From the NCBI GenBank assembly GCA_045536155.1, contig JAZSMZ010000046.1:1-25519 (forward strand): 25,519 nt of DNA. The letters run 5' to 3'. Below, piece by piece: positions 13,080-22,312 of the stretch. The position numbers were made by a program, and so were the translations under genes. Numbering within the stretch: position 1 is the stretch's first letter; every line of letters starts with the position of its first letter. Source of the stretch: JAZQNC01 sp045536155. GTDB lineage: Bacteria; Bacillota; Clostridia; Oscillospirales; CAG-272. The notes beneath the pieces are model-generated. The model searched no databases, was not told where the DNA came from, and saw nothing but the letters and a program-made list of their open reading frames with translations.

Positions 13080-14954
13080 ATGACAACATACCATGCAGGA
13101 TGCGCTGACGTCGCCGTTATCGGCGCAGGTCACGCGGGAATAGAAGCCGCACTCGCCTCGGCGAGAATGGGAATGCGCACCCTGCTTTTCACAATTAATC
13201 TCGATGCCGTTGCAAACCTGCCCTGTAATCCGTCGATCGGAGGCACCGGCAAGGGACATCTCGTATACGAAATCGACGCGCTCGGCGGCGAGATGGGCAG
13301 AGCGGCAGACGCTGTCACCCTGCAGAGCCGCACCCTCAATTTGGGCAAGGGTCCTGCCGTTCATTCGCGCCGCATCCAGGCCGATCGCCAAAAATACAAA
13401 ACTATAATGAAAAAGGTGCTTGAAAACACCGAAAATCTCTCGCTGATACAGGCAGAGATAGTCGATTTCACCACCGAAAACGGCCATATAGCCTCGGTTA
13501 TCACCCAAATGGGCGCCGAATGGAAGGTAAAAGCGGTCATAATCTGCACGGGCACTTATCTTCGAGGCAAGGTCGTCATCGGCGAGGCCGAGTTTGAATC
13601 TGGCCCCGACGGAATGCTCCCTGCAAACGGTCTCGAAAAGGCGCTCGCTCGTGAAGGAATCACCCTCATGCGATTCAAAACGGGCACTCCGCCTCGCGTT
13701 CACGCCGACAGCATCGACTACTCAAAACTTGAGATACAGAACGGCGACGATCCGATCTACCCCTACTCGGACGAGACCGATCGCGACGAATTCCGCAAGA
13801 TCGAGCAGATCCCCTGCCACATTGTATATACAAATGCTGAAACTCATCAGATAATCCGCGACAACCTCGACCGATCGCCCCTTTACGGCGGCAAGATCAA
13901 GGGCACGGGACCGCGATACTGCCCGTCCATCGAGGACAAGGTCGTCCGCTTTGCCGACAAGGAGCGCCATCAGCTTTTTGTCGAGCCGATGGGTCTTGAC
14001 ACAAAAGAGATGTACATCCAGGGCTTTTCCTCGTCCCTTCCCGAGGAAGTTCAGCAAAAGATGCTTCATTCGCTTGTCGGATTCGAAAACGCGCAGATGA
14101 TGCGCCCTGCCTACGCCATCGAATACGACTGCATCGATCCCACCCAGCTCTATGCCACTCTCGAATTCAAATCGATAGGCGGACTTTACGGTGCAGGTCA
14201 GTTCAACGGCACCTCGGGATACGAAGAGGCTGCCGCGCAGGGACTTGTTGCCGGAATCAATGCCTCGTTAAAGCTGCAAGGGCGCGATCCGATCATCCTA
14301 ACTCGCGACAGCTCGTACATCGGAATGCTCATCGACGATCTGGTAACCAAGGGGACAAACGAGCCCTACCGCGTTATGACCTCGCGAAGCGAATACCGAC
14401 TGCTTTTGAGGCAGGACAATGCCGACGAACGTCTTGGCGATTACGGCGTTTACGCGGGACTTATCACACCCGAGCGCGCCGAGGCAAGAAAAGCAAAATT
14501 CGAGCAGATCGAGCGGGAGATCGAGCGCATTTCGCACGTCAACGTCTCCCCGATATATGCAAATCCCATCCTTACCGCGCACGGCGGAACGCCGATAGCG
14601 AGCGGAGTAACGCTTGCCGATCTTCTGCGCCGTCCCGAAATGGACTATGAATCGCTCGCCGCCCTCGACGAAAACCGCCCCGAGCTCGACGAGCTTGTTA
14701 GGATCGAAGTACAGATCAAGGTAAAATATGACGGATACATCCGTCGCCAGCTTTGTGAAGCCGAGAGATTTGCGAAAATGGAAAGCAAACTGCTCCCCGA
14801 TGATATCGATTATGAAAAAATCGAAGGTCTCAGACTTGAAGCGCGCCAAAAGCTGTCAAAGCTCCGCCCGCGCTCGCTCGGGCAGGCGTCGCGCATCAGC
14901 GGCGTATCCCCTGCCGACATCTCGGTGCTTATAATTTATCTGAAGCTTTCGTAA
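13080..14954 (+). CDS. mnmG: tRNA U34 5-carboxymethylaminomethyl modification enzyme MnmG (GidA)
   Basis: FAD-dependent partner of the GTPase MnmE in modifying the wobble uridine of several tRNAs. 624 residues from the ATG at 13080, which matches the family length; the longer frame opening at 12978 would translate a repeat and is rejected. GGAAAGGG is the ribosome site. The FAD loop GAGHAG (15-20) is followed by CNPSIGGTGKGHL (49-61) and DALGGEMG. The C-terminal helical domain keeps IDYEKIEGLRLEARQKLSKLRP and the RISGVSPADISVL signature that binds MnmE and tRNA. In most Firmicutes mnmG directly precedes rsmG; here it is ~7 kb away and on the other strand. The lipoprotein cyclophilin gene follows 40 bp later. 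Confidence 0.98.
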   Translation: MTTYHAGCADVAVIGAGHAGIEAALASARMGMRTLLFTINLDAVANLPCNPSIGGTGKGHLVYEIDALGGEMGRAADAVTLQSRTLNLGKGPAVHSRRIQADRQKYKTIMKKVLENTENLSLIQAEIVDFTTENGHIASVITQMGAEWKVKAVIICTGTYLRGKVVIGEAEFESGPDGMLPANGLEKALAREGITLMRFKTGTPPRVHADSIDYSKLEIQNGDDPIYPYSDETDRDEFRKIEQIPCHIVYTNAETHQIIRDNLDRSPLYGGKIKGTGPRYCPSIEDKVVRFADKERHQLFVEPMGLDTKEMYIQGFSSSLPEEVQQKMLHSLVGFENAQMMRPAYAIEYDCIDPTQLYATLEFKSIGGLYGAGQFNGTSGYEEAAAQGLVAGINASLKLQGRDPIILTRDSSYIGMLIDDLVTKGTNEPYRVMTSRSEYRLLLRQDNADERLGDYGVYAGLITPERAEARKAKFEQIEREIERISHVNVSPIYANPILTAHGGTPIASGVTLADLLRRPEMDYESLAALDENRPELDELVRIEVQIKVKYDGYIRRQLCEAERFAKMESKLLPDDIDYEKIEGLRLEARQKLSKLRPRSLGQASRISGVSPADISVLIIYLKLS

Positions 14955-14994
14955 AAATCAGTCGATTATGCCGCATTGCGGCAAGGAGATAACC

Positions 14995-15597
14995 ATGAAA
15001 AAAATTATCGCATTAATACTCGCCGCCCTCTGCGCTTTATCGCTGGTGTCCTGCTATCAGGGCTACTATCAGATAAAGCCCGAAAAGGTTGAGGGCGCCA
15101 CAAACTATGTTCAGATCGAGATGGCCGACGGCGGAATTATCAAAATCGAGCTCTATCCCGATGTCGCTCCCATCACCGTAGGAAATTTTAAAAAGCTTGT
15201 TAAAGAGGGCTTTTACGACGGACTGACCTTCCATCGTGTCATCAACGGATTCATGATCCAGTGCGGCGACCCGACAGGCACCGGCCTTGGCGGATCGGGT
15301 GAGACTATCCGCGGCGAATTTGCGGCAAACGGATTTAAAAACGATCTCAAGCACGAGCGCGGAGTAATCTCGATGGGCCGCAAATCGACAGGATACGATA
15401 CCGCCTCCTCGCATTTCTTCATTTGTCATGAAACGAACAGAAGAGTCAGCAGCCTTGACGGTCAGTACGCCGCCTTCGGACGAGTTTACGAGGGCATGGA
15501 CGTTGTCGACCGTATCGCATCGTGCAGAACCGATGCAAACGACAAGCCTGTCAATGATCAGGTTATAAAATCGATAACCTTTTTGAAAGACAAGTGA
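14995..15597 (+). CDS. Lipoprotein peptidyl-prolyl cis-trans isomerase (cyclophilin)
   Basis: Proline isomerase of the cyclophilin type, probably attached to the outer face of the cell membrane and aiding folding of exported proteins. 200 residues from ATG 14995, which has AAGGAGAT just upstream; an in-frame ATG at 14968 lacks one. MKKIIALILAALCALSLVSC is a lipoprotein signal with the lipidated cysteine at C20. The cyclophilin domain (~46-197) has FHRVINGFMIQCGDPTGTG with the catalytic arginine, SSHFFICHE and LDGQYAAFGRV. Most bacterial members have SQFFI where this has SHFFI. It is 40 bp after mnmG and likely shares its transcript; a shared terminator separates it from convergent guaB. Confidence 0.95.
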   Translation: MKKIIALILAALCALSLVSCYQGYYQIKPEKVEGATNYVQIEMADGGIIKIELYPDVAPITVGNFKKLVKEGFYDGLTFHRVINGFMIQCGDPTGTGLGGSGETIRGEFAANGFKNDLKHERGVISMGRKSTGYDTASSHFFICHETNRRVSSLDGQYAAFGRVYEGMDVVDRIASCRTDANDKPVNDQVIKSITFLKDK

Positions 15598-15616
15598 TTT
15601 TGACTGAAATAAAGAC

Positions 15617-15650
15617 AAAAAAGGACACCGTACGGTGTCCTTTTAATTTT
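15617..15650. terminator. Bidirectional terminator between the cyclophilin and guaB genes
   Basis: A perfect palindrome, AAAAGGACACCGT followed by its complement (15619-15644), with A run before and T run after, lying between two convergent genes. It can serve both strands. Confidence 0.88.
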
Positions 15651-15660
15651 GTAAACCAAA

Positions 15661-17142
15661 TCAGCTCTGAGTGCTGTAGTTGGGTGCTTCCTTTGTGATG
15701 TTGATATCGTGGGGGTGAGATTCGCGGAGACCTGCGCCGGTGATGCGGACGAACTGGGTATCCTTCTGAAGCTCGGTGATGTTGTGGCATCCGCAGTAGC
15801 CCATACCTGAACGGAGACCGCCCATGAGCTGGAATACTGTATCGGAGAGAGCTCCCTTGTAGGGAACGCGGCCCTCAACTCCTTCGGGAACGAGCTTTTT
15901 CGAGCCTTCCTGGAAGTATCTGTCCTTGGATCCCTTTTCCATAGCGGCAAGAGAACCCATGCCGCGGTATACCTTGAAGGAACGGCCCTGATAAATTTCG
16001 GTTTCTCCGGGGCTTTCCTCGCATCCGGCGAGGAGGGAGCCGACCATGATAACGTCAGCGCCTGCGGCAATAGCCTTGGGAAGGTCGCCGCTGTATTTGA
16101 TGCCGCCGTCAGCGATAACGGGGATGTTGTATTTGCTTGCAGCCTCGAAAACGTCGTAGATAGCGGTGATCTGAGGAACGCCGATACCCGAAACGACACG
16201 AGTGGTGCAGATAGAACCGGGGCCGATACCGACCTTGACGCAATCGGCGCCTGCTTCGATAAGGTCGATTGCTGCTGCAGCGGTTGCGATGTTGCCGGCA
16301 ACGAGCTGAGCGTTGGGGAATGCGGATTTTACCTTCTTTACGCAGTTGATAATGTTCTGCGAATGGCCGTGAGCCGAGTCGAGTACGAGGAAGTCGGCGC
16401 CTACAGAAAGGAGCGCGCCCGCTCTTTCAACAACGTCGGCTGTAACGCCGATGGCGGCACCGCAGAGAAGTCTGCCTGCCTCGTCCTTGGCGGCGTTGGG
16501 GTACTTTGTAGCCTTTTCGATGTCCTTTATTGTGATAAGACCGCGGAGACGGAAATCCTTATCAACGATGGGGAGCTTTTCAACCTTGCACTTGCGGAGG
16601 ATCTCCTGCGCCTGCTCGAGAGTGGTTCCCTCGGGAGCGGTAATGAGGTTTTCCTTGGTCATAACCTCGTCGATACGCATATCGTGAGAAGTCAAAAAGC
16701 GCATATCGCGGTTGGTGATGATGCCGATGAGGCGGCCGTTGTCATCAACTATCGGCACACCCGAAATCTTGTATTTGCCCATCAGCTCGTCTGCTTCGTA
16801 GACGTAGTTGTCGGCCTTTAAATAGAAGGGATTGACGATGACGCCGTTTTCCGAGCGTTTTACGCGCTCAACTTCGTCCATCTGCTTTTCTACGCTCATA
16901 TTCTTGTGGATAACTCCGGCGCCGCCTTCACGAGCCATGGCAATGGCAAGGCGGGATTCGGTTACGGTATCCATAGCAGCACTCAACAGCGGGATATTGA
17001 GTTTGATTTTGTTTGTCAGTCGTGTTTCAAGAGATACGCTGTTGGGCAGGACGTCACTTTTGCGGGGGATCAGAAGAACATCGTCAAAGGTAAGTCCCTC
17101 CTTGACGAATTTCTGACTGTAGTTGGCGTTGATTTCGGTCAT
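15661..17142 (-). CDS. guaB: IMP dehydrogenase
   Basis: NAD-dependent oxidation of IMP to XMP, the first committed step to GMP. 493 residues, standard length. The TIM barrel begins LTFDDVLLIP (17-26) and PLLSAAMDTVTE. Two CBS domains are inserted at about 100-220, giving nucleotide control. Catalytic cysteine C312 sits in GIGPGSICTTR, and DGGIKYSGD, GSLLAGCEESPGE and the flap with YRGMGSL follow. The start at 17142 has AAAGGAGAAGG upstream. With purD elsewhere in the window, purine genes are present but not clustered. It has its own promoter ~60 bp upstream. Confidence 0.98.
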   Translation of the reverse strand: MTEINANYSQKFVKEGLTFDDVLLIPRKSDVLPNSVSLETRLTNKIKLNIPLLSAAMDTVTESRLAIAMAREGGAGVIHKNMSVEKQMDEVERVKRSENGVIVNPFYLKADNYVYEADELMGKYKISGVPIVDDNGRLIGIITNRDMRFLTSHDMRIDEVMTKENLITAPEGTTLEQAQEILRKCKVEKLPIVDKDFRLRGLITIKDIEKATKYPNAAKDEAGRLLCGAAIGVTADVVERAGALLSVGADFLVLDSAHGHSQNIINCVKKVKSAFPNAQLVAGNIATAAAAIDLIEAGADCVKVGIGPGSICTTRVVSGIGVPQITAIYDVFEAASKYNIPVIADGGIKYSGDLPKAIAAGADVIMVGSLLAGCEESPGETEIYQGRSFKVYRGMGSLAAMEKGSKDRYFQEGSKKLVPEGVEGRVPYKGALSDTVFQLMGGLRSGMGYCGCHNITELQKDTQFVRITGAGLRESHPHDINITKEAPNYSTQS

Positions 17143-17200
17143 ACAGCAATCCTTCTCCTTTACTTTTGATTTTAAAAAATATTTGTCTTATTAAATAGAT

Positions 17201-17230
17201 ATTTTACATTAAAACAGGTACTTCTGTCAA
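17201..17230 (-). promoter_or_regulatory. guaB promoter
   Basis: Minus strand: -35 TTGACA (17225-17230), 18 bp, -10 TAAAAT (17201-17206). The resulting leader is ~50 nt and shows no obvious riboswitch. Confidence 0.78.
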
Positions 17231-17322
17231 GGATGTTCTTCGAATTTTAACAAACAAAAGTGCGGTTTTTTTTCGAATTGAAAAGCGGCAAGCAATTTTT
17301 TAAAAAATCTTCTTTTCATCTC

Positions 17323-17350
17323 TTGAATTTTTCGAAAAATATGATAATAT
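17323..17350 (+). promoter_or_regulatory. Promoter of the HPr-like gene
   Basis: -35 TTGAAT (17323-17328), 16 bp, extended -10 TGATAATAT with TAATAT at 17345-17350. It diverges from the guaB promoter. Confidence 0.65.
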
Positions 17351-17395
17351 ATATTCGTAGAGATAAACACATTTAACAGTTTAAAGGAGAGTATC

Positions 17396-17626
17396 ATGAG
17401 AGTCAGAATCAATCTCGACACAATGACAAAGATCAACCAGTTTGTTGCCGATGCAACCAAATATAACGGAAATATTTTCCTCACCGATGCGAAGCGCAAT
17501 TTTATCGTATCTGCAAAGTCGATGCTGGGTGCCGTATATTCCATGGAATGGGATGAGGTATGGTGCGAAGCCGACGAGGACGTTTACCGCATCGTCGGCA
17601 AATATATGGACGAATCGGTAGGCTGA
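17396..17626 (+). CDS. HPr-fold protein without the phosphotransfer histidine
   Basis: 76 residues. The C-terminal two thirds follow the HPr pattern: FVADATKYNGNIFL aligns with the first helix and second strand, and VSAKSMLG (38-45) matches the HPr serine-46 region, with S42 in the phospho-serine position. Aligning back from there puts Thr9 where HPr has catalytic His15, and the nearby Arg17 is missing too. It cannot relay PTS phosphate in the usual way. It could act as a regulator like Bacillus Crh, or through another partner. AAAGGAGAG is a strong ribosome site; promoter and terminator frame it as a single-gene unit. No HprK or PTS gene is in view. Confidence 0.88.
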   Translation: MRVRINLDTMTKINQFVADATKYNGNIFLTDAKRNFIVSAKSMLGAVYSMEWDEVWCEADEDVYRIVGKYMDESVG

Positions 17627-17642
17627 TATTTGATTTAAAATT

Positions 17643-17670
17643 AAAGGACGTGCATTGCACGTCCTTTTTT
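17643..17670 (+). terminator. Terminator of the HPr-like gene
   Basis: Stem AAAGGACGTGCA / TGCACGTCCTTT (17643-17667) followed by six T in total, 16 bp after the stop codon. Confidence 0.9.
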
Positions 17671-17678
17671 GTGATGGG

Positions 17679-17869
17679 ATAGGTCAAACTCATGGTGCAG
17701 GCATTCCCTCTCAGTCGCTTCGCGCCCCCTGCGGGGAGCAAAGAACAGCCGGAGGAGATAAAGGAACACAATATCGCGGGAGGGGAGACCCCTCCCCTAC
17801 GGAATAGGTCAAACATTGTGCAGGCATTCCTGCTCAGTCGCTTCGCGCCAGCGGCGCTCACCGCAGGTG
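17679..17869. repeat. Direct and inverted repeats between the HPr-like gene and polC
   Basis: Direct repeats of ~47 bp, 17679-17727 and 17804-17849, share ATAGGTCAAAC, GTGCAGGCATTCC and CTCAGTCGCTTCGCGCC. Between them, 17726-17785 is a 60-bp stretch whose reverse complement occurs base-for-base at 23621-23680. A G/C palindrome GGGAGGGGAGACCCCTCCCC (17779-17798) also recurs at 23810-23829. Open frames across the area are repeat-derived. Confidence 0.85.
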
Positions 17870-20800
17870 TTAAAAGAAGGTGATCTGATTGGTCTCGCTA
17901 AGGTGCTTTAGCACGCCCTCTTTTTCGAGGACCTCAATGACGGTCTTGGTAAGTCCCGCATTGATGCGAAGCTCCTCGACCGACAGTATCGTGCCGGCGT
18001 TTCTGACCTCCATGATGCGCTGGGCGGCGTTTTCGCCGACACCGTCGAGCGAGGAAAAGGGCAGACGGATCTGGCCGTTTTCGGGTAGGAAGGCAAAAGC
18101 GTCCGATTTTTCGAGATCAACGGGCAAAAACTTGATGCCGCGGGCATAAGCCTCGTTTACGAGCTGCAATGCGCCCAGCATGTTTTCGTCCTTTTGCGAC
18201 GATTCGACCTCGCGGTCCTGGATCTCGGCGATCTTTGCCTCAACGGCGCGCTTTCCGCCCATTATCAGCGATGCGTCAAGTCCCTTGGGAGCGACGGTGA
18301 AGAATGCGGCATAAAACTCAAGGGGCATATGCACCTTGTACCAGCCGAGTCGGATAGCACTCATAACGTAGGCGGCGGCGTGAGCCTTGGGGAACATGTA
18401 TTTGATCTTTTTACACGAATCGATGTACCATTCGGGCACGTTTGCGGCTCTCATGGCCTCTTCCCATTCGGGCTGGAGTCCCTTACCCTTACGGACAGAT
18501 TCCATTATCTTAAATGAAAGACCCTTTTCCACTCCCCATCGGATAAGGTCGAGCATGATACCGTCACGTGTACCGATAACCTCGGAAATGGTACAGGTGC
18601 CGTTTTTGATAAGCTCCTGCGCGTTGCCGGTCCATACGTCGGTGCCGTGGGTAAGTCCCGATACCTGCAGAAGGTCGGCAAAGTTTTTCGGCTTGGATTC
18701 AACCAAAACGGGCATTACGAAGTTTGTGCCGAATTCGGGCAGACCGAAGGTGCCGAGCGGCGCGCCGATATCCTCGGCGGTAACTCCCAAAGGCGCGGGC
18801 GACTCGAAAAGGGCGTAAACGTCGGGGTCGTTCATCGGAACGTCCATGACCGACGTGTTTGTGAAGCGTTCGATCGCCTTGTATTTTGTCGGCACATCGT
18901 GACCGAGCTCGTCGAGCTTCAATATCGTATCGTGAAGCGAGTGGGTAAAGTCGAAGTGGGTAGTGATGATGTCGCTGTTTTCCTTGTCGGCAGGATGCTG
19001 TACGGGGGTGAAATCGTAGACCTCGTATTCACGCGGAACAACGACGATGCCGCCCGGATGCTGACCGGTGGTGCGCTTTACGCCGACACAGCTCTGGGTC
19101 AGACGGTTTACTTCCGCCTTATTGACGACCTTGCCGTGCGATTCGAGATATTTCATAACAAATCCGTAGGCGGTCTTGTCGGCAAGAGAGCCGAGCGTTC
19201 CTGCGCGGAACACGTTTTCGGCGCCGAAGAGCTCTTCGGTGTATTTATGCACTCGTCCCTGAACCTCGCCTGAGAAATTCAGGTCGATATCGGGCGATTT
19301 GTCGCCGTAAAATCCGAGGAAGGTCTCAAAGGGGATATCATGTCCGTCGCCCACCATTTTTGTGCCGCAATTCGGACAGCTTTTATCGGGCAGGTCAAAG
19401 CCCGAGCCGTACGAGCCATCGGTGATGAATTCATTGTAGCGGCATTCGGGGCATCGGTAGTGAGGGGGCAGAGGGTTAACCTCGGATATACCCGACATCG
19501 ATGCGACGAATGACGAGCCTACCGATCCGCGCGAGCCGACGAGGTATCCGCAGCTTTCGGAGAAGGCAACCAGCTTTTGCGCGATCATATATAGCACCGC
19601 AAAGCCGTTTTTGATGATCGAGTCGAGCTCTTTGTCAAGTCGGGACGAAACGATCTCGGGCAGGGGCGAACCGTAGAGCGATTCGGCGCGCTCGTGGCAC
19701 ATACGGTGAAGATCCTCCTCCGCGCCCTCCATGTGAGGGGTGTAAGTTCCCTTGGGTATGGGGCGGACGTCGTCGTAATCTATCATGTCGGCGATGAGGT
19801 TGGTGTTGGTGATAACCACCTCTTCGGCCTTTTCCTTGCCGAGATAGTCAAATTCGGCAAGCATTTCTTCGGTTGTTCGGATATAGATGCCGGTATCGCG
19901 GTCGGCGTCGCTGAATTTGAGGCCGGAAAGGAGGATCTTTCGGGTGATCTCCTCATATGGCTCGGTAAAATGAGCATCGCAGGTGGCAACTACAGGCTTA
20001 CCCAGCTCCTCGCCGAGCGCAACTATCTTGCGGTTGAGTTCGCGCAAGGCTTCGTCGTCGGCCGCCTTGCCACCGGCTATGAGATAGCGATTGTTGCATA
20101 TCGGCTGGATCTCGAGATAGTCGTAGAAGGATGCTATATCAAGCAGCTGCTGATGACTTTTTCCGTCGAGTATTGCGCCGAACAGCTCGCCCTCCGAGCA
20201 GGCCGAGCCGATGATAAGACCCTCGCGGTGCTGGCTGAGCACCGTTTTGGGGATTCGCGGATGGCGCTTGAAATACTTGAGATAGCCGAAGGAAACGAGC
20301 TTGTAGAGATTTTTAAGTCCGATTTTGTTTTTGACAAGCAGTATGATATGGTTTGTGCGCAGCTTTGTGGGGTCAACCTTGTCACTCATGGCATTTACCA
20401 TGGCTTTTACATCGTTTACTCCCTCTTCTTTAAGCTGTTCGATCATTTTAAAGAAGATGTGCGCGAGCATTTCGGCATCGTCGGATGCGCGGTGATGGTT
20501 GAACTGCCCGAGCTTATAATGCTCGGCGATAACGTCGAGCTTGTGCGATTTGAGCTCGGGATTGAGATATCGGGACATCGAAACGGTGTCGATGTAGGTG
20601 TTGTTGAATTCAAGACCGAAATTTTCTGCCGCACGGCGGATAAATCCGGTATCGAAGGATGCATTGTGCGCAACGAGCACGCCGCCGTCGGCAAAGCGCA
20701 GAAAAGCGTCAACTGCCTCTTTTTGACTCGGCGCATCGGCTACCATCTCGTCGGTGATGCCCGTCAGACGGACGATATCGTCCGGAATGGGCATTTCGGG

Positions 20801-22231
20801 ATTGGCGTAGGTGTTGAAAACGTCCTTGACTTCGCCGTTTTCGATGATGACGGCGCCGATCTCGGTGATCTTGTGATTTGCATTTGAAAGGCCGGTGGTT
20901 TCAATATCAAAAATTACAAACCGACCGTTGAAGGGAATATATTCGTCCTTTGCGCTGTCGGTCTGATAAAACACAGCCTTTGCGGTGTCGTCGGCAAAAT
21001 AGCCCTCCATGCCGTAGATGACTTTTTGTCCCAGCTTTTCGGATGCCGCCATGGCAAGGGGGAATGCCTGCACGTTGCCGTGGTCGGTGATGGCGATGGC
21101 CTTGTGTCCCCATCTCTGGGCGAGCTTTACTACGTCGGCAGGTACGTTTATTGCATCCATTGCCGAAAGCTGAGTGTGAAGATGAAGCTCAACGCGCTTC
21201 TTTTCGGCGTTGTCCTTTCTCTTCTTTTCCTTTATTTTATATGCAGCCATCGGAGCGAATACGAGCTCGCCGTCAAAGCGGTCGATCTCGGCATGCCCCA
21301 TCATTGCAACGATATCGCCGTTGCGGAGAGATGATGTGAAGGTGTCGGCCTCTTCAAGCTTGAAAAGGCGCTTGCACCAAAGGGATGACATACGGTCGGT
21401 AAGCCCGAAATTCACCGTGGCCTTGTCGCCGCGTCGGGTGTCCTTGCGCTCCATGCCGAATATCTCGCCAACGACCACGATGCGCTTTTCGGGACTCGTC
21501 ACCTTTGCTATCGGGGTGGGGCGCACGATAAATTCCTTGCCCCAGACAAATTCCTTTTCGGAGATGTCAAAGGTGATGTTGCCGATCTTGAAAATGTCAT
21601 CGGTGATGTTGTCGATGTTTTCGGCGCCCTCGAAAATGGAATTAACCTTGTTTTGTGTAGCCGCTTCGGGAACGGGAGAGGAAAGTGCCATTTCACGCGA
21701 AAGATCCATCAGACGCTGGCGTTGTTTTTCTTCGTAATCTATTTCGGGCATTTCGCTTGAACGGACGATCTCGACGTCAAAGCGGAGACCAAACTCGCTT
21801 TCGATGATGTTGGCGATTATCTCGGGTGTTTTTGCGTCGGCGAGCAGTTCGATGCCTCCGTCGCAGGAGACGGTTTGGATCGTGATGTTGTCGCCTTCGA
21901 TATGGCAGGAGTATTTTTCAAAAAAACCGCGCGAAACTGCGCCCACTCTTTCGCTTTCGGCAATGATCTGGCTCATATAATCGACAGTGAACAGCGAGGG
22001 GTCGTAGTGGGGAAGGATTCTGACGCAGTTGAGCTCATATTCTGCCCTTATCGACTCTTCAAGCTTGTAAAGAGTTGCCTTTTCAACCGTCTGTTCAAAA
22101 TCGGCGTGGCATTCGATGATCTTCTTTTCCTTTTCAACGCGCACACCTGTTGCAACGGCGTTTTTCATGATATCGCGAAACGCGCCGTTGGGATTGTATT
22201 TTTTGAAAACTTCGAGAAGAGTTTTTGACAT
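17870..22231 (-). CDS. polC: DNA polymerase III PolC-type, replicative polymerase with proofreading
   Basis: Main replicative polymerase of low-GC Gram-positive bacteria; a key taxonomic marker. 1453 residues, slightly above the usual ~1435. Order: N-terminal domain, OB fold (~235-330), first part of PHP (LHLHTQLSAMDA ~349-360, TDHGN 382-386), inserted DnaQ-like exonuclease (D442 and E444 in FDIETTGL, D527 in NASFDTGF, H580 and D584/D585 in HRASDDAEM), second PHP part (GSACSEGELF, ATCDAHF), then the palm with GSRGSVGSSF (~899-908), a zinc-binding set C927, C930, C952, C955, and catalytic D981 and D983 in SPDIDLNFSGE; KLDELGHD supplies the third acidic residue. The ribosome site is weak (GACGG). 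A terminator lies just upstream; no clear promoter was seen. Confidence 0.98.
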   Translation of the reverse strand: MSKTLLEVFKKYNPNGAFRDIMKNAVATGVRVEKEKKIIECHADFEQTVEKATLYKLEESIRAEYELNCVRILPHYDPSLFTVDYMSQIIAESERVGAVSRGFFEKYSCHIEGDNITIQTVSCDGGIELLADAKTPEIIANIIESEFGLRFDVEIVRSSEMPEIDYEEKQRQRLMDLSREMALSSPVPEAATQNKVNSIFEGAENIDNITDDIFKIGNITFDISEKEFVWGKEFIVRPTPIAKVTSPEKRIVVVGEIFGMERKDTRRGDKATVNFGLTDRMSSLWCKRLFKLEEADTFTSSLRNGDIVAMMGHAEIDRFDGELVFAPMAAYKIKEKKRKDNAEKKRVELHLHTQLSAMDAINVPADVVKLAQRWGHKAIAITDHGNVQAFPLAMAASEKLGQKVIYGMEGYFADDTAKAVFYQTDSAKDEYIPFNGRFVIFDIETTGLSNANHKITEIGAVIIENGEVKDVFNTYANPEMPIPDDIVRLTGITDEMVADAPSQKEAVDAFLRFADGGVLVAHNASFDTGFIRRAAENFGLEFNNTYIDTVSMSRYLNPELKSHKLDVIAEHYKLGQFNHHRASDDAEMLAHIFFKMIEQLKEEGVNDVKAMVNAMSDKVDPTKLRTNHIILLVKNKIGLKNLYKLVSFGYLKYFKRHPRIPKTVLSQHREGLIIGSACSEGELFGAILDGKSHQQLLDIASFYDYLEIQPICNNRYLIAGGKAADDEALRELNRKIVALGEELGKPVVATCDAHFTEPYEEITRKILLSGLKFSDADRDTGIYIRTTEEMLAEFDYLGKEKAEEVVITNTNLIADMIDYDDVRPIPKGTYTPHMEGAEEDLHRMCHERAESLYGSPLPEIVSSRLDKELDSIIKNGFAVLYMIAQKLVAFSESCGYLVGSRGSVGSSFVASMSGISEVNPLPPHYRCPECRYNEFITDGSYGSGFDLPDKSCPNCGTKMVGDGHDIPFETFLGFYGDKSPDIDLNFSGEVQGRVHKYTEELFGAENVFRAGTLGSLADKTAYGFVMKYLESHGKVVNKAEVNRLTQSCVGVKRTTGQHPGGIVVVPREYEVYDFTPVQHPADKENSDIITTHFDFTHSLHDTILKLDELGHDVPTKYKAIERFTNTSVMDVPMNDPDVYALFESPAPLGVTAEDIGAPLGTFGLPEFGTNFVMPVLVESKPKNFADLLQVSGLTHGTDVWTGNAQELIKNGTCTISEVIGTRDGIMLDLIRWGVEKGLSFKIMESVRKGKGLQPEWEEAMRAANVPEWYIDSCKKIKYMFPKAHAAAYVMSAIRLGWYKVHMPLEFYAAFFTVAPKGLDASLIMGGKRAVEAKIAEIQDREVESSQKDENMLGALQLVNEAYARGIKFLPVDLEKSDAFAFLPENGQIRLPFSSLDGVGENAAQRIMEVRNAGTILSVEELRINAGLTKTVIEVLEKEGVLKHLSETNQITFF

Positions 22232-22265
22232 TTTAATCTACCGTCTTTAAAAAATATTGTTTAAT

Positions 22266-22296
22266 AAAACACGCCAAAGGGTCTTTGACGTGTTTT
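22266..22296 (-). terminator. Terminator after the beta-lactamase-fold lipoprotein gene
   Basis: Minus strand AAAACACG-T-CAAAG, loop, CTTTG-G-CGTGTTTT then ATTAAA: a 13-bp stem with one mismatch and a short T run, between the lipoprotein stop and polC start. Confidence 0.7.
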
Positions 22297-22312
22297 GCTT
22301 TCGGATCTGCTG

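Noticed and set aside
19694..20887. Long plus-strand open frame (397 codons) opposite polC
   Set aside because: It is the shadow of a high-GC3 polC reading frame; no ribosome site or recognisable domain, and polC motifs on the other strand are intact.
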